A DNA stretch of 64,000 nt from Veillonella ratti (GTDB lineage Bacteria; Bacillota; Negativicutes; Veillonellales; Veillonellaceae). Shown here piece by piece: positions 54,099 through 63,793 of this stretch (position 1 is the stretch's first letter; the number at the start of each line of letters is the position of its first letter). The notes beneath the pieces were generated by a model that saw only the letters and a list, made by a program, of their open reading frames with translations, had not been told where the DNA came from and ran no database searches. A program made the position numbers and the translations under genes. The stretch spans positions 1 to 64,000 of the forward strand of contig NZ_RQUX01000006.1 in NCBI RefSeq assembly GCF_003992115.1. The letters run 5' to 3'.

Positions 54099-54575
54099 AT
54101 GAAATATATCTATTATCTCAGTTTGGGATCTAATTTAGGCGACCGTGAGCAATATTTGGCCACTGCCATTGAGGGCTTACGGCGTCATGAAAATATTGAG
54201 TCGGTGACACCATCTAAATGGCTGGAAACAGCGCCGTGGGGCAACACGAATCAGGGGCCGTTTTTGAATGGTGCCTGTAAAGTTGTGACTACTTTGGGGC
54301 CGGAGGCCATGCTGCAGGTGATGCAGACGCTTGAGAAAGCGGCTGGCCGGGAACGCCTTGTTCACTGGGGGCCGCGCACACTTGATCTCGATATCGTGTG
54401 GGCTGAAAAAGAAGACGGACGCATCATAGAGGTGCAAAGTGAAACATTAACGATGCCTCATCCTTATTTGTGGGATAGGGCGTTTGTTTTAGTGCCGCTC
54501 AAGGAATTGTATCCTAACTTTATTTTTCAGGGGCAGGCTATTGGGGACAGAATAAAAGAATTGGACGAAGCATAA
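54099..54575 (+). CDS. folK: HPPK, hydroxymethyl-dihydropterin pyrophosphokinase
   Basis: 158 residues. It transfers pyrophosphate from ATP to hydroxymethyl-dihydropterin. Family motifs are YLSLGSNLGDRE, TAPWGNTNQGPFLNGA, the metal/ATP segment WGPRTLDLDIVW and MPHPYLWDRAFVLVPL. A TTG three bases earlier is also in frame; ATG 54099 is preferred. It ends the folE-P-B-K run; folC and the pabA/B genes are not in the window. Confidence 0.96.
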   Translation: MKYIYYLSLGSNLGDREQYLATAIEGLRRHENIESVTPSKWLETAPWGNTNQGPFLNGACKVVTTLGPEAMLQVMQTLEKAAGRERLVHWGPRTLDLDIVWAEKEDGRIIEVQSETLTMPHPYLWDRAFVLVPLKELYPNFIFQGQAIGDRIKELDEA

Positions 54576-54673
54576 TTGTAAGGAATATGGGTATACTCAA
54601 GCGGTGAAATCAATAGACCTTGGCAGTGAATAAATGGGTGAATTTATTTGGCTGACATCAAGGTAATGATTCA

Positions 54674-54702
54674 TTGATGAGTTTCGATATTAATGTTATA
54701 AT
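54674..54702 (+). promoter_or_regulatory. Promoter of the FtsB/DivIC gene
   Basis: TTGATG (54674-54679), a 17-base spacer and TATAAT (54697-54702) with the TGT extension give a strong extended -10 promoter 40 bases before the gene. Confidence 0.7.
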
Positions 54703-54741
54703 AGGCTCATTCAAGCAGTACGTGACGATGAGGACTAGAAT

Positions 54742-55050
54742 ATGGCAGAGGAGATAAAAAAAGGCCCCCGTGCGGGCCATAGGGAACGACCGAAACGTAA
54801 TAAAATTATAATGTGGGCACAAATTATTATACTTGCGTTAGGTCTTATCTTTATTTTGCGCACGATGTATGATATTTATGTTATCAAACAACAGCAGCAT
54901 CAGTTACAACTTCAAATCGAAGAATTGAAGAAGAGCAATGAAGCGCTGGAACAGGATAAACAGCGTCTTCAGGATCCAAAAGAGATTGAAGGAGTAGCAC
55001 GGGATGAATTGGGTTTGGTAAAGCCGGGCGAAGTACCGTATGTGAAATAG
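54742..55050 (+). CDS. FtsB/DivIC-type septum formation initiator
   Basis: 102 residues. A basic cytoplasmic N-terminus (KKGPRAGHRERPKRNK) precedes one membrane helix (WAQIIILALGLIFILRTMYD), then a coiled coil (about 48-80) and the family end DPKEIEGVARDELGLVKPGE. These bitopic proteins form the FtsB/FtsL-like divisome subcomplex at the septum. It has its own promoter and is followed by the S1-domain gene with a separate promoter. Confidence 0.88.
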   Translation: MAEEIKKGPRAGHRERPKRNKIIMWAQIIILALGLIFILRTMYDIYVIKQQQHQLQLQIEELKKSNEALEQDKQRLQDPKEIEGVARDELGLVKPGEVPYVK

Positions 55051-55145
55051 GAAACTGAAAAATCGGTACGCGAGCAGTGTATTTACGGCATTTTTTACGG
55101 GCTATAATTTATTCTTATGTAAGTTGTACATTCGTTAAATATCAG

Positions 55146-55175
55146 TTGACAAGGTTTTTCAAAGCCCTATATAAT
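55146..55175 (+). promoter_or_regulatory. Consensus promoter of the S1-domain gene
   Basis: TTGACA (55146-55151) and TATAAT (55170-55175) are 18 bases apart, both perfect consensus. This is one of the best promoters in the window. Confidence 0.75.
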
Positions 55176-55239
55176 TAAACTAGTGTGCATGTATTACGGC
55201 ACAACGTTTTTAGTAATTTTAGGAGGACATTGGGTTAGC

Positions 55240-55731
55240 ATGGCCATTGAAGTAGGTAGTGTTCTTGAAGGCACTGTTACGGGGATCACGAAATTTGGTG
55301 CGTTTGTGGACTTAGGTAACAAACAAACGGGTTTGGTGCACATTTCAGAAGTTGCGAATGAATATGTGGAAAATATTTCGGATTTTATTAAAGAAGCAGA
55401 CACAGTTAAGGTTAAAGTTTTGAGTGTGGATGAAAAAGGTAAGATCAGCTTATCGATTAAGCAAACATTACCTAAACCGGAAGCTGCGCCAAGAGCGCCA
55501 AAGACTGAGAATCGTGAACCTAGAGAACGAGAGTTCCGCCCACGCCAGCATGACGGGCATGCTCGCAGTGCTCACGATGGTAATCGCCGTAATTCTTTTG
55601 AACGCAAAAGCGGCGGTATGTCCTTTGAAGATAAAATGAGTCGTTTCTTAAAAGACAGCGAAGAACGATTGACGGATTTAAAACGAAATACCGAATCCAA
55701 ACGTGGCGGTCGTGGAGGTCGCAGAGATTAA
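55240..55731 (+). CDS. S1 RNA-binding domain protein
   Basis: 163 residues. Residues 1-75 are a single S1 domain: EVGSVLEGTVTGITKFGAFV, KQTGLVHISEVANEYV and VKVKVLSVDEKGKISLSIK. The rest is disordered and very basic/arginine-rich (residues 85-163, ending RGGRGGRRD). This is the layout of YugI-like S1 proteins, which associate with RNA or ribosomes. An upstream in-frame ATG region (from 55183) lacks a ribosome site; AGGAGG at 55221-55226 is 13 bases from ATG 55240, slightly long. Confidence 0.88.
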   Translation: MAIEVGSVLEGTVTGITKFGAFVDLGNKQTGLVHISEVANEYVENISDFIKEADTVKVKVLSVDEKGKISLSIKQTLPKPEAAPRAPKTENREPREREFRPRQHDGHARSAHDGNRRNSFERKSGGMSFEDKMSRFLKDSEERLTDLKRNTESKRGGRGGRRD

Positions 55732-55738
55732 ACAGTGA

Positions 55739-55767
55739 GATGATGCGAAGCTTCGCATCATCTTTTT
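55739..55767 (+). terminator. Intrinsic terminator of the S1-domain gene
   Basis: The palindrome GATGATGCG-AAGCTT-CGCATCATC is followed by TTTTTA. Confidence 0.9.
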
Positions 55768-55852
55768 ATTTATAGCCGGTTGGTATTATATTTTAATTGT
55801 GATTAATGATCAATGATTAACTTATAGTTCCGGGATATTTTGGAGGAAAATT

Positions 55853-56749
55853 ATGGCAGATACAACAGTAAAAGCGGCAATCGTTGATTTAGGCTCCAAT
55901 TCGTTACGTTTGTTGCTCGGCACCTATGACGGTAAAGAGTGGCACAATGAGCCGAAACGCCTTTGGACTACGCGTCTCGGCCAAAGAGCGGCAGACGGTC
56001 AATTGACCGAAGAGGCTATGACGCGCAGCTTGGATGCGTTAAAAGAAATCCAAGGGCTCATCGAAAGTTACGGCGCTACCCGTGTAGTAGGGGTGGCTAC
56101 CAGTGCCGTACGTGAAGCAGCTAACGGTGAGGCATTCATGGCAGAGGCAGCTAAAGTTTGTCCTATGGAACCGAATGTGATTACCGGTGAAGAAGAGGCG
56201 GCTCTCGGATTTGCCGGCGCTATAAGCTCATTCCCCGGTGATGAACGCCATTTCGGTTTAATCGACATCGGCGGGGGCAGTACGGAAATCGCTCTCGGCA
56301 CAGCCGAAGGGGCCTATTGGAATCGTTCTTACCCGATTGGGGCGGTACGCCTCAAAGAACGTTCCGATGAAGGACCGCAGGAAGTTTGGCAGGAGACACG
56401 GCCTTGGTTTGATCCGTTGCCGATTGAAGGGCCTTTTGGTGAGTTCATTGCTGTAGGCGGCACGGCTACGACCTTGGCGGCTATGCATCTTAAAATGACG
56501 GAATATAATCCGGGCCTCATTCAAGGGCATCAGTTGACGCGTGCCGTCATTGAAGGCATGATTCTGGAACTTCGTTATATGACGCCGGAAGAACGGTTAC
56601 AGGTACCGGGCTTACCGGCTACCAGAGCGGATATTATTGTGGCCGGCGCCGAAATTTCAACATCCTTCATGGATTGGCACGAAATCCCTCATGTTATCGT
56701 GAGTGAACGCGACGGCATGGAAGGAATGCAACAACGTTTGGTGAAATAA
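55853..56749 (+). CDS. Ppx/GppA phosphatase family protein
   Basis: 298 residues of the ASKHA-fold Ppx/GppA family, which hydrolyses polyphosphate or pppGpp. Motifs are VDLGSNSLRLLLG (phosphate 1), GVATSAVREAANGE, GEEEAALGFAGA, LIDIGGGSTEIALG (phosphate 2) and VGGTATTLAA (adenosine). Length is that of the short Firmicute/actinobacterial form lacking the C-terminal HD domain. SD GGAGGAAA. Which substrate it prefers cannot be told. Confidence 0.9.
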   Translation: MADTTVKAAIVDLGSNSLRLLLGTYDGKEWHNEPKRLWTTRLGQRAADGQLTEEAMTRSLDALKEIQGLIESYGATRVVGVATSAVREAANGEAFMAEAAKVCPMEPNVITGEEEAALGFAGAISSFPGDERHFGLIDIGGGSTEIALGTAEGAYWNRSYPIGAVRLKERSDEGPQEVWQETRPWFDPLPIEGPFGEFIAVGGTATTLAAMHLKMTEYNPGLIQGHQLTRAVIEGMILELRYMTPEERLQVPGLPATRADIIVAGAEISTSFMDWHEIPHVIVSERDGMEGMQQRLVK

Positions 56750-56790
56750 ATATATAGTGCTGAAAAGATAGTGAGAAGGGAGGTGGACAC

Positions 56791-58203
56791 ATGGTTAACA
56801 TTGAAAAGAAGGAGTTTATTATTGCATCCTTTGAAAATAAAGTAGCAGCCTTTGCCCAAAAGCATGGTACGGTGCCGCCAAATAGTAAAGTGCTGGTAGC
56901 TTGTTCCGGCGGGCCCGATTCGATGGCACTGCTGCATTGGCTTATGGCAACTAAAGGTGAGGGCACTGAGGCGGCTCTCGCAATCGGTGTGGCCTGTGTA
57001 GACCATTCCTTGCGCGTTGAAAGTAAAGACGAGCTGGCTATGGTAGCGCATTATGCGAAGGCCCACGACTTACCGTTCTATCCCCTTACTATTGATGCAG
57101 CTGCGGCGGCCGAGAAATCCGGTGAATCTGTCGAAACGGCCGGTCGCCGTTTGCGTTATGAGTTTTTTAGAAGCATCTGCCAAGCTGAAGGTTATGATTA
57201 TATTGCCACGGCTCATCATGAGAACGACCAGGCGGAAACTATTTTGGCTCATCTGATTCGCGGCAGCGGTACGGCCGGGCTCACCGGCATGCAAGTAATC
57301 GCGGACGATCTTTGGCGCCCCTTTTTAGGAGTTACGAAAGAAGAGATTTTAACGTATGTGAAGGCATTGGCGTTGCCTTTTGCTCACGACAAGACAAATG
57401 ACGAGCCTATTTATATGCGCAACCGTTTGAGGCTGGAAGTGCTGCCTTTATTAAAAGAGTTTAATCCTAATATTGTGGCCACATTGGCTCGGTTAGGTGA
57501 GCATATGGGGCAGGATGAGGCTTTTTTGACCGCTGAAGCAAAGCGAAAATTTAACGAATTGTGCATTGTGTGTACCCAAAAAGAAGCAGACACACCTTAT
57601 ATAGAGTTAAAACGAAATGAAGTGGCCGCTTTGCCGGATGCTTTATTTTATCGTTTGTGGCGATATGTGTTTGGCCTTTTTGACATAAAAAATACTTTCT
57701 CCGGTGCTCATGTGGCCGAACTCAGACAAGTCGTAAAGGGCAAAAAAAGAAAACAATTTATGTGTTCACAGGTGAAGGTTGCGGCGCAATATGATATAAT
57801 ACAAATTGGACGTTTAGTAGCATTTGATTTGAAAATGACTCAATATCGCATAAGGGAATTACGAGCACTCACATGGGCAGGGCCGGTGGTGGAGCCGATG
57901 CCTTTAAAAACCGGAGAGAATCTGTTAATTCCGCGCCGCTTGGCAGCTAAGGGCCCTGAAATTCGACAGCGCAAGGCCGGTGACCGTATAGTGTTGACGC
58001 GTCGTGACGGTCGTATATGGGGACATAAAAAGCTGAAAGACTGGCTCATAGATCGTAAAGTGCCGACTGAGGAGCGGGATGCTTTATGGTTTATATGCGG
58101 TGATAAGGTAGTTTTTTCAAAAGTGCAGCCGAAGACGACCACAATTGTGTGGGATGAGCAAACGAGTGAATATTGGGCTTGTTCTATCGAGGAGGAAAAG
58201 TAA
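56791..58203 (+). CDS. tilS: tRNA(Ile)-lysidine synthase
   Basis: Modifies C34 of the CAU-anticodon isoleucine tRNA to lysidine using lysine and ATP. The 470 residues show the PP-loop CSGGPDSMALLHWL (S39-G-G-P-D-S44), TAHHENDQAETILAHLIRGS, and a C-terminal TilS domain (PEIRQRKAGDRI, HKKLKDWLIDRKVP). SD AAGGGAGGTG. The stop codon directly abuts the hpt start, so the two are translated from one transcript, as in many Firmicutes. Confidence 0.95.
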   Translation: MVNIEKKEFIIASFENKVAAFAQKHGTVPPNSKVLVACSGGPDSMALLHWLMATKGEGTEAALAIGVACVDHSLRVESKDELAMVAHYAKAHDLPFYPLTIDAAAAAEKSGESVETAGRRLRYEFFRSICQAEGYDYIATAHHENDQAETILAHLIRGSGTAGLTGMQVIADDLWRPFLGVTKEEILTYVKALALPFAHDKTNDEPIYMRNRLRLEVLPLLKEFNPNIVATLARLGEHMGQDEAFLTAEAKRKFNELCIVCTQKEADTPYIELKRNEVAALPDALFYRLWRYVFGLFDIKNTFSGAHVAELRQVVKGKKRKQFMCSQVKVAAQYDIIQIGRLVAFDLKMTQYRIRELRALTWAGPVVEPMPLKTGENLLIPRRLAAKGPEIRQRKAGDRIVLTRRDGRIWGHKKLKDWLIDRKVPTEERDALWFICGDKVVFSKVQPKTTTIVWDEQTSEYWACSIEEEK

Positions 58204-58746
58204 ATGTTAGATTCCATTAAGGAAGTATTAATCACTGAAGAAGCCTTGCGGGAACGGGTTGCCGAACTGGGCAAACAGATTTCTGCTGATTATAAAGGCG
58301 AGGACGTAGTTCTCGTGTGCGTATTAAAAGGGGCCGTAGTATTCTTTGCCGATTTGGCGCGTGCCATTGAAGGCAATGTAGCTTTAGATTTTATCTCTTG
58401 CTCCAGTTATGGCAACAGCACGGTAAGCAGCGGTGTAGTGCGCATTATGAAAGACTTGGACAAACCGGTAGAAGGCAAGCATGTCATTGTTGTTGAAGAT
58501 ATTGTAGATACGGGCAATACGCTTCACTATTTATTGGAAAACTTAAAATCCCGTAACGCCAAGAGCGTTCGTTTGGTAGCGTTACTAAACAAACCGGATC
58601 GCCGTACGGTAGACGTGCACGTAGATTATCAGGGCTTTGTGATTCCTGATTATTTCGTAGTCGGTTACGGCTTAGATTACGCTGAAAGATTCCGTAATTT
58701 GCCATATATCGGCGTACTTAAAGAAGAAGTATACACATCAAAATAA
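58204..58746 (+). CDS. hpt: Hypoxanthine phosphoribosyltransferase
   Basis: 180 residues. It salvages hypoxanthine (and often guanine) with PRPP. The PRPP loop VVEDIVDTGNTL (aspartates at 99 and 102) and the LKGAVVFFADLAR segment are characteristic, along with DFISCSSYGN and VVGYGLDYAERFRNLPYIG near the C-terminus. It starts immediately after the tilS stop with GGAGGAAAAG inside tilS. Confidence 0.96.
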   Translation: MLDSIKEVLITEEALRERVAELGKQISADYKGEDVVLVCVLKGAVVFFADLARAIEGNVALDFISCSSYGNSTVSSGVVRIMKDLDKPVEGKHVIVVEDIVDTGNTLHYLLENLKSRNAKSVRLVALLNKPDRRTVDVHVDYQGFVIPDYFVVGYGLDYAERFRNLPYIGVLKEEVYTSK

Positions 58747-58884
58747 ATATAGACAATAATCAATATAAATTACAAATGCATTGTATGTTAACCTAAAATA
58801 TGGTAATATGTTTGTCAGAATATATTTTTTCGATATAGTGATGATAAATAAATCATATTGAGACATTTTGAAAGGGGTAATAGA

Positions 58885-60822
58885 TTGGGTCGTTTTATGA
58901 AAAATGCACTGTTGTACATTTTGATTATTGTGGCAGCGGCTACAGTTATCAATTCGTTCTCCAGTACAAATACGGCAAAGTCAGAGATTAGTTACACCAG
59001 CTTTTTACAGTATGTAACGCAGAAGAAAGTAGACAGTATTACCATTACGGATAACCATGCCATTGTTGGTAAGCTTAAGAACGGTACGGAGTTCAGTACC
59101 TATGCTCCGACTGATCCTACTTTAATGAATCAGCTGACTACAAATGAAGTACAAATCACTGCAAAACCACCGGAACAACCTTCCTGGTGGATGGGCTTAT
59201 TGAGCTCTGTATTGCCAATCTTCTTGTTGATTGGTGTTTGGTTCTTTATCATGCAACAGACGCAGGGCAGCGGCGGTCGCGTTATGAACTTTGGCAAAAG
59301 CCGTGCTAAAATGCAGGGCGAAGGCAAAGTTAATGTAACTTTTAAAGATGTAGCCGGTGCGGATGAAGCTAAACAAGAATTGGAAGAAGTTGTAGAATTC
59401 TTGCGCAATCCGGGCAAATTTAATGCTATCGGCGCGAAAATTCCTAAAGGTGTTCTTTTATTCGGACCTCCGGGCACAGGTAAAACTTTATTGGCTCGTG
59501 CCGTAGCCGGGGAAGCGGGCGTACCGTTCTTCAGCATCAGTGGTTCCGACTTCGTAGAAATGTTCGTTGGTGTCGGTGCCTCCCGTGTACGTGACCTTTT
59601 CGGACAAGCTAAGAAAAATGCGCCTTGTATCATTTTCATTGACGAAATTGATGCGGTAGGTCGTCAACGTGGTGCCGGTCTCGGCGGCGGTCATGATGAA
59701 CGCGAACAGACGTTGAACCAGTTACTCGTTGAAATGGACGGTTTCGGTGCAAACGAAGGTATTATTACCATCGCCGCTACCAACCGACCTGATATCTTGG
59801 ATCCGGCCTTACTTCGTCCGGGTCGTTTCGACCGTCAGGTAACAGTAGATAAACCTGATTTGCGCGGTCGTGAAGCTATTTTAAAAGTACATGCTCGCAA
59901 CAAACCGTTGGCTGAGGATGTGGACTTACGCACAATTGCCAAAAAGACTCCGGGCTTTACCGGTGCCGATTTGAGCAACTTGTTGAATGAAGCTGCTTTA
60001 TTGGCTGCTCGTCAGAATCGTAAACAAGTTACTATGGCCGATTTGGAAGAAGCCAGTGAAAAAGTAAGTTACGGTCCGGAACGCCGCAGTCATGTAGTAA
60101 GTGACAAAGAACGTCGTTTGACGGCGTATCATGAATCCGGTCATGCCATCGTGGCTCATTTATTGCCTGATGCCGATCCGGTTCACAAAGTAACAATTAT
60201 TCCGCGCGGTCGTGCCGGCGGTTACACCATGATGTTACCTGTGGAAGAACAGAATTATATGATAAAATCCCAGATGCTCGCACGTATCCGTGTAGCCTTG
60301 GGCGGTCGTTGTGCGGAAGCACTCGTATTGAAAGAAATCAGTAGCGGTGCGTCCGGCGATTTACAGCAAGTTACCAACATCGTTCGTCATATGATTACGC
60401 GCCTCGGTATGAGTGATGAATTGGGACCACTCGTATTCGGCGAACATCAGGAACAGGTGTTCTTAGGCCGTAGCCTTGGTCATGAACGCAACTATGGTGA
60501 AGCGGTAGCCGAAAAAATTGATGCGGAAATGCATAAAATTGTTTCGGAAGCTTATAATGACGTAATGCAGTTGTTATCCGATAATATCGAGTTCTTGCAC
60601 AATATGGCGAATGTGCTCTTGGAAGAAGAAACCATTGACCATACTCAAATCGAGAACTTGTATAAATACGGAACTATTACGGACCCAAATACAGTGGAAG
60701 TAAATGGCGCTAAGAGTGCCTTGGAAGCAGCGGGGATTATCGTTCCTGATGCTATTGCCACCGAATCTGAAGGTGCAAACTCCGGTACAACTAACGGCGA
60801 CACATCTGACACAAACAAATAA
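58885..60822 (+). CDS. ftsH: ATP-dependent zinc metalloprotease FtsH
   Basis: Membrane-anchored AAA+ protease that degrades misassembled membrane proteins and regulators. 645 residues: two N-terminal membrane helices (about 5-25 and 102-122), Walker [10 protein letters not shown] (193-201), [15 protein letters not shown], the SRH region [19 protein letters not shown], and the zinc motif HESGH (416-420). The C-terminal tail is Ser/Thr/Asn-rich. TTG at 58885 is favoured over in-frame TTG 58858, since AAAGGGG sits 7 bases upstream; ATG 58897 is also possible. It follows tilS-hpt as in Bacilli. Confidence 0.96.
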   Translation: MGRFMKNALLYILIIVAAATVINSFSSTNTAKSEISYTSFLQYVTQKKVDSITITDNHAIVGKLKNGTEFSTYAPTDPTLMNQLTTNEVQITAKPPEQPSWWMGLLSSVLPIFLLIGVWFFIMQQTQGSGGRVMNFGKSRAKMQGEGKVNVTFKDVAGADEAKQELEEVVEFLRNPGKFNAIGAKIPKGVLLFGPPGTGKTLLARAVAGEAGVPFFSISGSDFVEMFVGVGASRVRDLFGQAKKNAPCIIFIDEIDAVGRQRGAGLGGGHDEREQTLNQLLVEMDGFGANEGIITIAATNRPDILDPALLRPGRFDRQVTVDKPDLRGREAILKVHARNKPLAEDVDLRTIAKKTPGFTGADLSNLLNEAALLAARQNRKQVTMADLEEASEKVSYGPERRSHVVSDKERRLTAYHESGHAIVAHLLPDADPVHKVTIIPRGRAGGYTMMLPVEEQNYMIKSQMLARIRVALGGRCAEALVLKEISSGASGDLQQVTNIVRHMITRLGMSDELGPLVFGEHQEQVFLGRSLGHERNYGEAVAEKIDAEMHKIVSEAYNDVMQLLSDNIEFLHNMANVLLEEETIDHTQIENLYKYGTITDPNTVEVNGAKSALEAAGIIVPDAIATESEGANSGTTNGDTSDTNK

Positions 60823-60847
60823 TAATCGGTATACACCGATTGGCATA

Positions 60848-60873
60848 GGGCCGCCGGTAAGGCGGCCCTTTTT
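60848..60873 (+). terminator. Intrinsic terminator of ftsH
   Basis: GGGCCGCC and GGCGGCCC enclose GGTAA and are followed by TTTTT. Confidence 0.92.
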
Positions 60874-60895
60874 CATAAAGGAGGCATCAATTAGG

Positions 60896-61882
60896 ATGAG
60901 AGATGCAATATTAGAGCTGCTTCGTGAGAATAAAGGTGAATTTGTATCAGGCCAACGCATGTCGGAACGGTGCAAAGTTTCGCGTACGGCTATTTGGAAA
61001 CATATTGAAGCTTTGCGTAAAAAAGGGTATATTATTGAATCATTCACTAAAAAAGGCTATCGCTTGGTGGATGAGCCCGACTTAATGAGTCCCCTTGAAA
61101 TGGAATCGGTTTTGACGACAAAAACATTCGGACGCAATTATCACTATGTACCAAGTCTTGAATCCAGTAACGCAGTAGCCCGTCAATTGGCCACGGAAGG
61201 TGCGCCGGAGGGTACTGTAGTAGTAGCGGAAGAACAGGTAGCCGGTCGCGGTCGTTTAAATCGCGGATGGTTTTCACCATATGGCAAAGGCCTTTGGTTC
61301 AGTATCGTATTGCGCCCTTCTTTCTTGCCGATTGAAGCTCCTAAATGTACGCTCATGGCGGCGGTGGCGCTCATTAAAGCATTCCGCCGTTTAGGCCTCA
61401 ATACAGCAGGGATTAAATGGCCGAATGATATTTTGGTAAACGGCCGTAAATTAGTGGGTATTTTAACTGAAATGAACGGTACCATGGAAGCCATCTCGTA
61501 TATTGTCATGGGTATCGGCATTAATACGGGCAGTACACAGGATGAACTGCCTGAATTTATTAAAGATGTAGCGACATCTTTTGCCATGGAAGGCGTTGAA
61601 GTTGATCGCCGGCAGGCATTAAATATTATTTTACAAGAGATGGAAATGCAGTATAATAAAGTGTTGGCTGAAGGGTTTGACAGCACTTTGGCAGAATGGA
61701 AGGAATTCAGTATTACTTTGGGGCAGGACGTAGAAGTACGGGCTCCGGGCAATACGTATGAAGGTAAAGCCATCGACCTTGATCGCGATGGCAATCTTAT
61801 GATAGAACGTGCTGATGGCTCCGTAGAACGAGTGGTGGCCGGTGACGTGTCCATACGACCAGCACATAAAGTAGGAGGCTGA
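60896..61882 (+). CDS. birA: Bifunctional biotin-protein ligase / biotin repressor
   Basis: 328 residues. An N-terminal winged helix (about 1-60; [20 protein letters not shown]) precedes the ligase domain: [12 protein letters not shown], the biotinyl-AMP loop [10 protein letters not shown] (116-125), [20 protein letters not shown] and GIGINTG. A C-terminal SH3-like domain follows. It attaches biotin to carboxylases and, because the HTH is intact, probably represses biotin genes. The long open frame upstream overlaps the ftsH end and terminator, so ATG 60896 with AAAGGAGG is the start. Confidence 0.95.
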   Translation: MRDAILELLRENKGEFVSGQRMSERCKVSRTAIWKHIEALRKKGYIIESFTKKGYRLVDEPDLMSPLEMESVLTTKTFGRNYHYVPSLESSNAVARQLATEGAPEGTVVVAEEQVAGRGRLNRGWFSPYGKGLWFSIVLRPSFLPIEAPKCTLMAAVALIKAFRRLGLNTAGIKWPNDILVNGRKLVGILTEMNGTMEAISYIVMGIGINTGSTQDELPEFIKDVATSFAMEGVEVDRRQALNIILQEMEMQYNKVLAEGFDSTLAEWKEFSITLGQDVEVRAPGNTYEGKAIDLDRDGNLMIERADGSVERVVAGDVSIRPAHKVGG

Positions 61883-61889
61883 CATAAAC

Positions 61890-62657
61890 ATGTTATTAGT
61901 GGTTGATGTAGGTAACACCAATATTGTACTCGGCGTATATAAAAAGAAAGAATTGGTCGGTCATTGGCGAATTTCCACGGACCGCGTCCGTACGACCGAC
62001 GAATATGGCGTATTGTTGATGAACTTGTTTTTTCACGATCGCCAAGTCAATATCAACGACATTGAGGCAATTATTATTTCATCGGTAGTTCCACCGTTGA
62101 TGCCTACATTGGAGCGCGTTTGCCTGCGCTATTTTAATGTTAAACCGATTATTGTAGGGCCGGGAACCAAAACCGGTATGGCCATTAAATACGATAATCC
62201 CCGCGAAGTGGGGGCAGACCGCATTGTTAATGCCGTGTCGGCTTATGAAAAGTATGGCGGTCCGTTGATTGTTATCGATTTCGGTACGGCCACAACTTAT
62301 TGCGCCATTTTGGCAAACGGCGATTATATCGGCGGTGCTATCGCACCGGGCGTGCAGATTTCGGCGGAAGCCCTCTTCCAGCGTGCCGCTAAATTGCCAC
62401 GTATTGAAGTGAAAAATCCGGGCCAGGTTATTTGTAAAAGCACAGTAACCTCCATGCAATCCGGTGTTCTCTTCGGTTATGTGGGTCAGGTGGAAGGCAT
62501 TGTGGCTCGCATGAAAAAAGAAATGCCGGAAGGTGTAAAGGTCATTGCCACCGGCGGTTTGGCTCATTTAATCAATGCGGAAACGGACGTTATCGATTAT
62601 ATCGAGCCGATGTTGACCCTAGAAGGATTACGATTGTTGTATGAACGAAATAAATAA
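61890..62657 (+). CDS. coaX: Type III pantothenate kinase
   Basis: 255 residues. It phosphorylates pantothenate, the first step to coenzyme A. ASKHA-fold signatures: [16 protein letters not shown] at the start, [31 protein letters not shown]-type middle, [11 protein letters not shown] and [17 protein letters not shown] lies in the end of birA. It overlaps dusB by 17 bases. The birA-coaX-dusB-greA order is common in Firmicutes. Confidence 0.96.
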   Translation: MLLVVDVGNTNIVLGVYKKKELVGHWRISTDRVRTTDEYGVLLMNLFFHDRQVNINDIEAIIISSVVPPLMPTLERVCLRYFNVKPIIVGPGTKTGMAIKYDNPREVGADRIVNAVSAYEKYGGPLIVIDFGTATTYCAILANGDYIGGAIAPGVQISAEALFQRAAKLPRIEVKNPGQVICKSTVTSMQSGVLFGYVGQVEGIVARMKKEMPEGVKVIATGGLAHLINAETDVIDYIEPMLTLEGLRLLYERNK

Positions 62658-63636
62658 TTCGACCTGGTATATCGGCGATGTGCCGATTACCGGTCGGGCT
62701 GTGCTGGCTCCCATGGCGGGGGTCAGCGATATTGCTTATCGGCTCCTTGCAAAAGAGCACGGCGCCGCTTTGGTATGCACCGAAATGGTGAGCGCCATGG
62801 GCATTAAATACGAAAATGAGCATACGAAAGATTTACTCTTCATGGAGGATGTGGAACATCCCGTATCGATGCAAATTTTCGGCTCCGACCCGGAAGCGAT
62901 TGCTTTGGCGTCGCAAGTGGTGGAGCGTGCCGGTGCCGATATTGTGGATATCAATATGGGCTGTCCGGTTAAAAAAGTAGTATCATCCGGTGACGGTTCA
63001 GCCCTTATGAAAACACCGGATTTGGCAGCCCGTGTGGCGGAAGCCGCCGTTAAGGCTGCAAAAGTACCGGTAACGGTAAAGATGCGCCTCGGCTGGGATG
63101 ATACATCCAAAAATGTACTCGATTTTGCAAAACGTATTGAATCGGTTGGCGTTGCTGCCGTAGCCGTTCACGGTCGTACGCGGGAGCAGATGTACATGGG
63201 GCATGCCGATTGGTCCTATATTAAAGAAGTAAAAGAGGCGTTGAAGATACCCGTAATGGGGAACGGTGATGTGGTGGATGCTGTATCCGCTAAAGCGTTA
63301 CTTGATGAAACAGGTTGCGACGCGGTTCTCATTGGTCGCGGTGCCCAAGGAAATCCGTGGATTTTTAACGAGGTGAATCAGTATTTGGCTAACGGTACTT
63401 TGTTGCCGAAACCAACGGCTCATGAACGTTTGAACATGTTATTGCGTCATTTTGAACTCTTGTGTAAATATAAGGGGACGGCGCTGGGCGTACGTGAAAT
63501 TCGTACCCACGCCGGCTGGTATATTAAGGGGCTGCCGGAGTCGGCTAAATGGCGTAATCGAATCAATACATTATATACGGAAGCAGCCTTTAAAGAGGCT
63601 ATTGCCACGTATGCTGCCGAATTGACAAGGCAGTAA
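62641..63636 (+). CDS. dusB: tRNA-dihydrouridine synthase
   Basis: 331 residues. An FMN enzyme that reduces uridines in the tRNA D-loop. It shows [29 protein letters not shown], the catalytic-cysteine motif [36 protein letters not shown] and [14 protein letters not shown]. The start lies inside the coaX end. Its final codons (ELTRQ-stop) are copied downstream in a short repeat. Confidence 0.95.
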   Translation: MNEINNSTWYIGDVPITGRAVLAPMAGVSDIAYRLLAKEHGAALVCTEMVSAMGIKYENEHTKDLLFMEDVEHPVSMQIFGSDPEAIALASQVVERAGADIVDINMGCPVKKVVSSGDGSALMKTPDLAARVAEAAVKAAKVPVTVKMRLGWDDTSKNVLDFAKRIESVGVAAVAVHGRTREQMYMGHADWSYIKEVKEALKIPVMGNGDVVDAVSAKALLDETGCDAVLIGRGAQGNPWIFNEVNQYLANGTLLPKPTAHERLNMLLRHFELLCKYKGTALGVREIRTHAGWYIKGLPESAKWRNRINTLYTEAAFKEAIATYAAELTRQ

Positions 63637-63673
63637 AATTGCACTGTAGTAAAATTGACAATGCAGTAAAATT
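63621..63673. repeat. Direct repeat of the dusB tail
   Basis: A 20-bp segment at 63621-63640 (ATTGACAA.GCAGTAAAATT) recurs at 63654-63673 with one difference; a partial third copy (GTAGTAAAATTG) lies between. The first copy encodes the DusB C-terminus and stop. Confidence 0.8.
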
Positions 63674-63684
63674 ATTGTTATAAT
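63655..63684 (+). promoter_or_regulatory. Consensus promoter of greA
   Basis: TTGACA (63655-63660), an 18-base spacer and TATAAT (63679-63684) with a TGT extension. Transcription should start near 63691, giving a leader of about 100 nt. Confidence 0.75.
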
Positions 63685-63729
63685 ATTACGTAAATTACGT
63701 AAAAAGCGTAAAAATATGTGATGTAAAGC

Positions 63730-63755
63730 AAAGGTGTCAGTGTATGACACTTTTT
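63730..63755 (+). terminator. Leader terminator/attenuator upstream of greA
   Basis: GTGTCA (63734-63739) and TGACAC (63745-63750) enclose GTGTA. A-residues before the stem pair with the T-run (TTTTTC) after it. It lies between the greA promoter and its ribosome site. Confidence 0.7.
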
Positions 63756-63793
63756 CTTTATAGCTAAACAACTATTGGAAGAGGAGTCCTATT

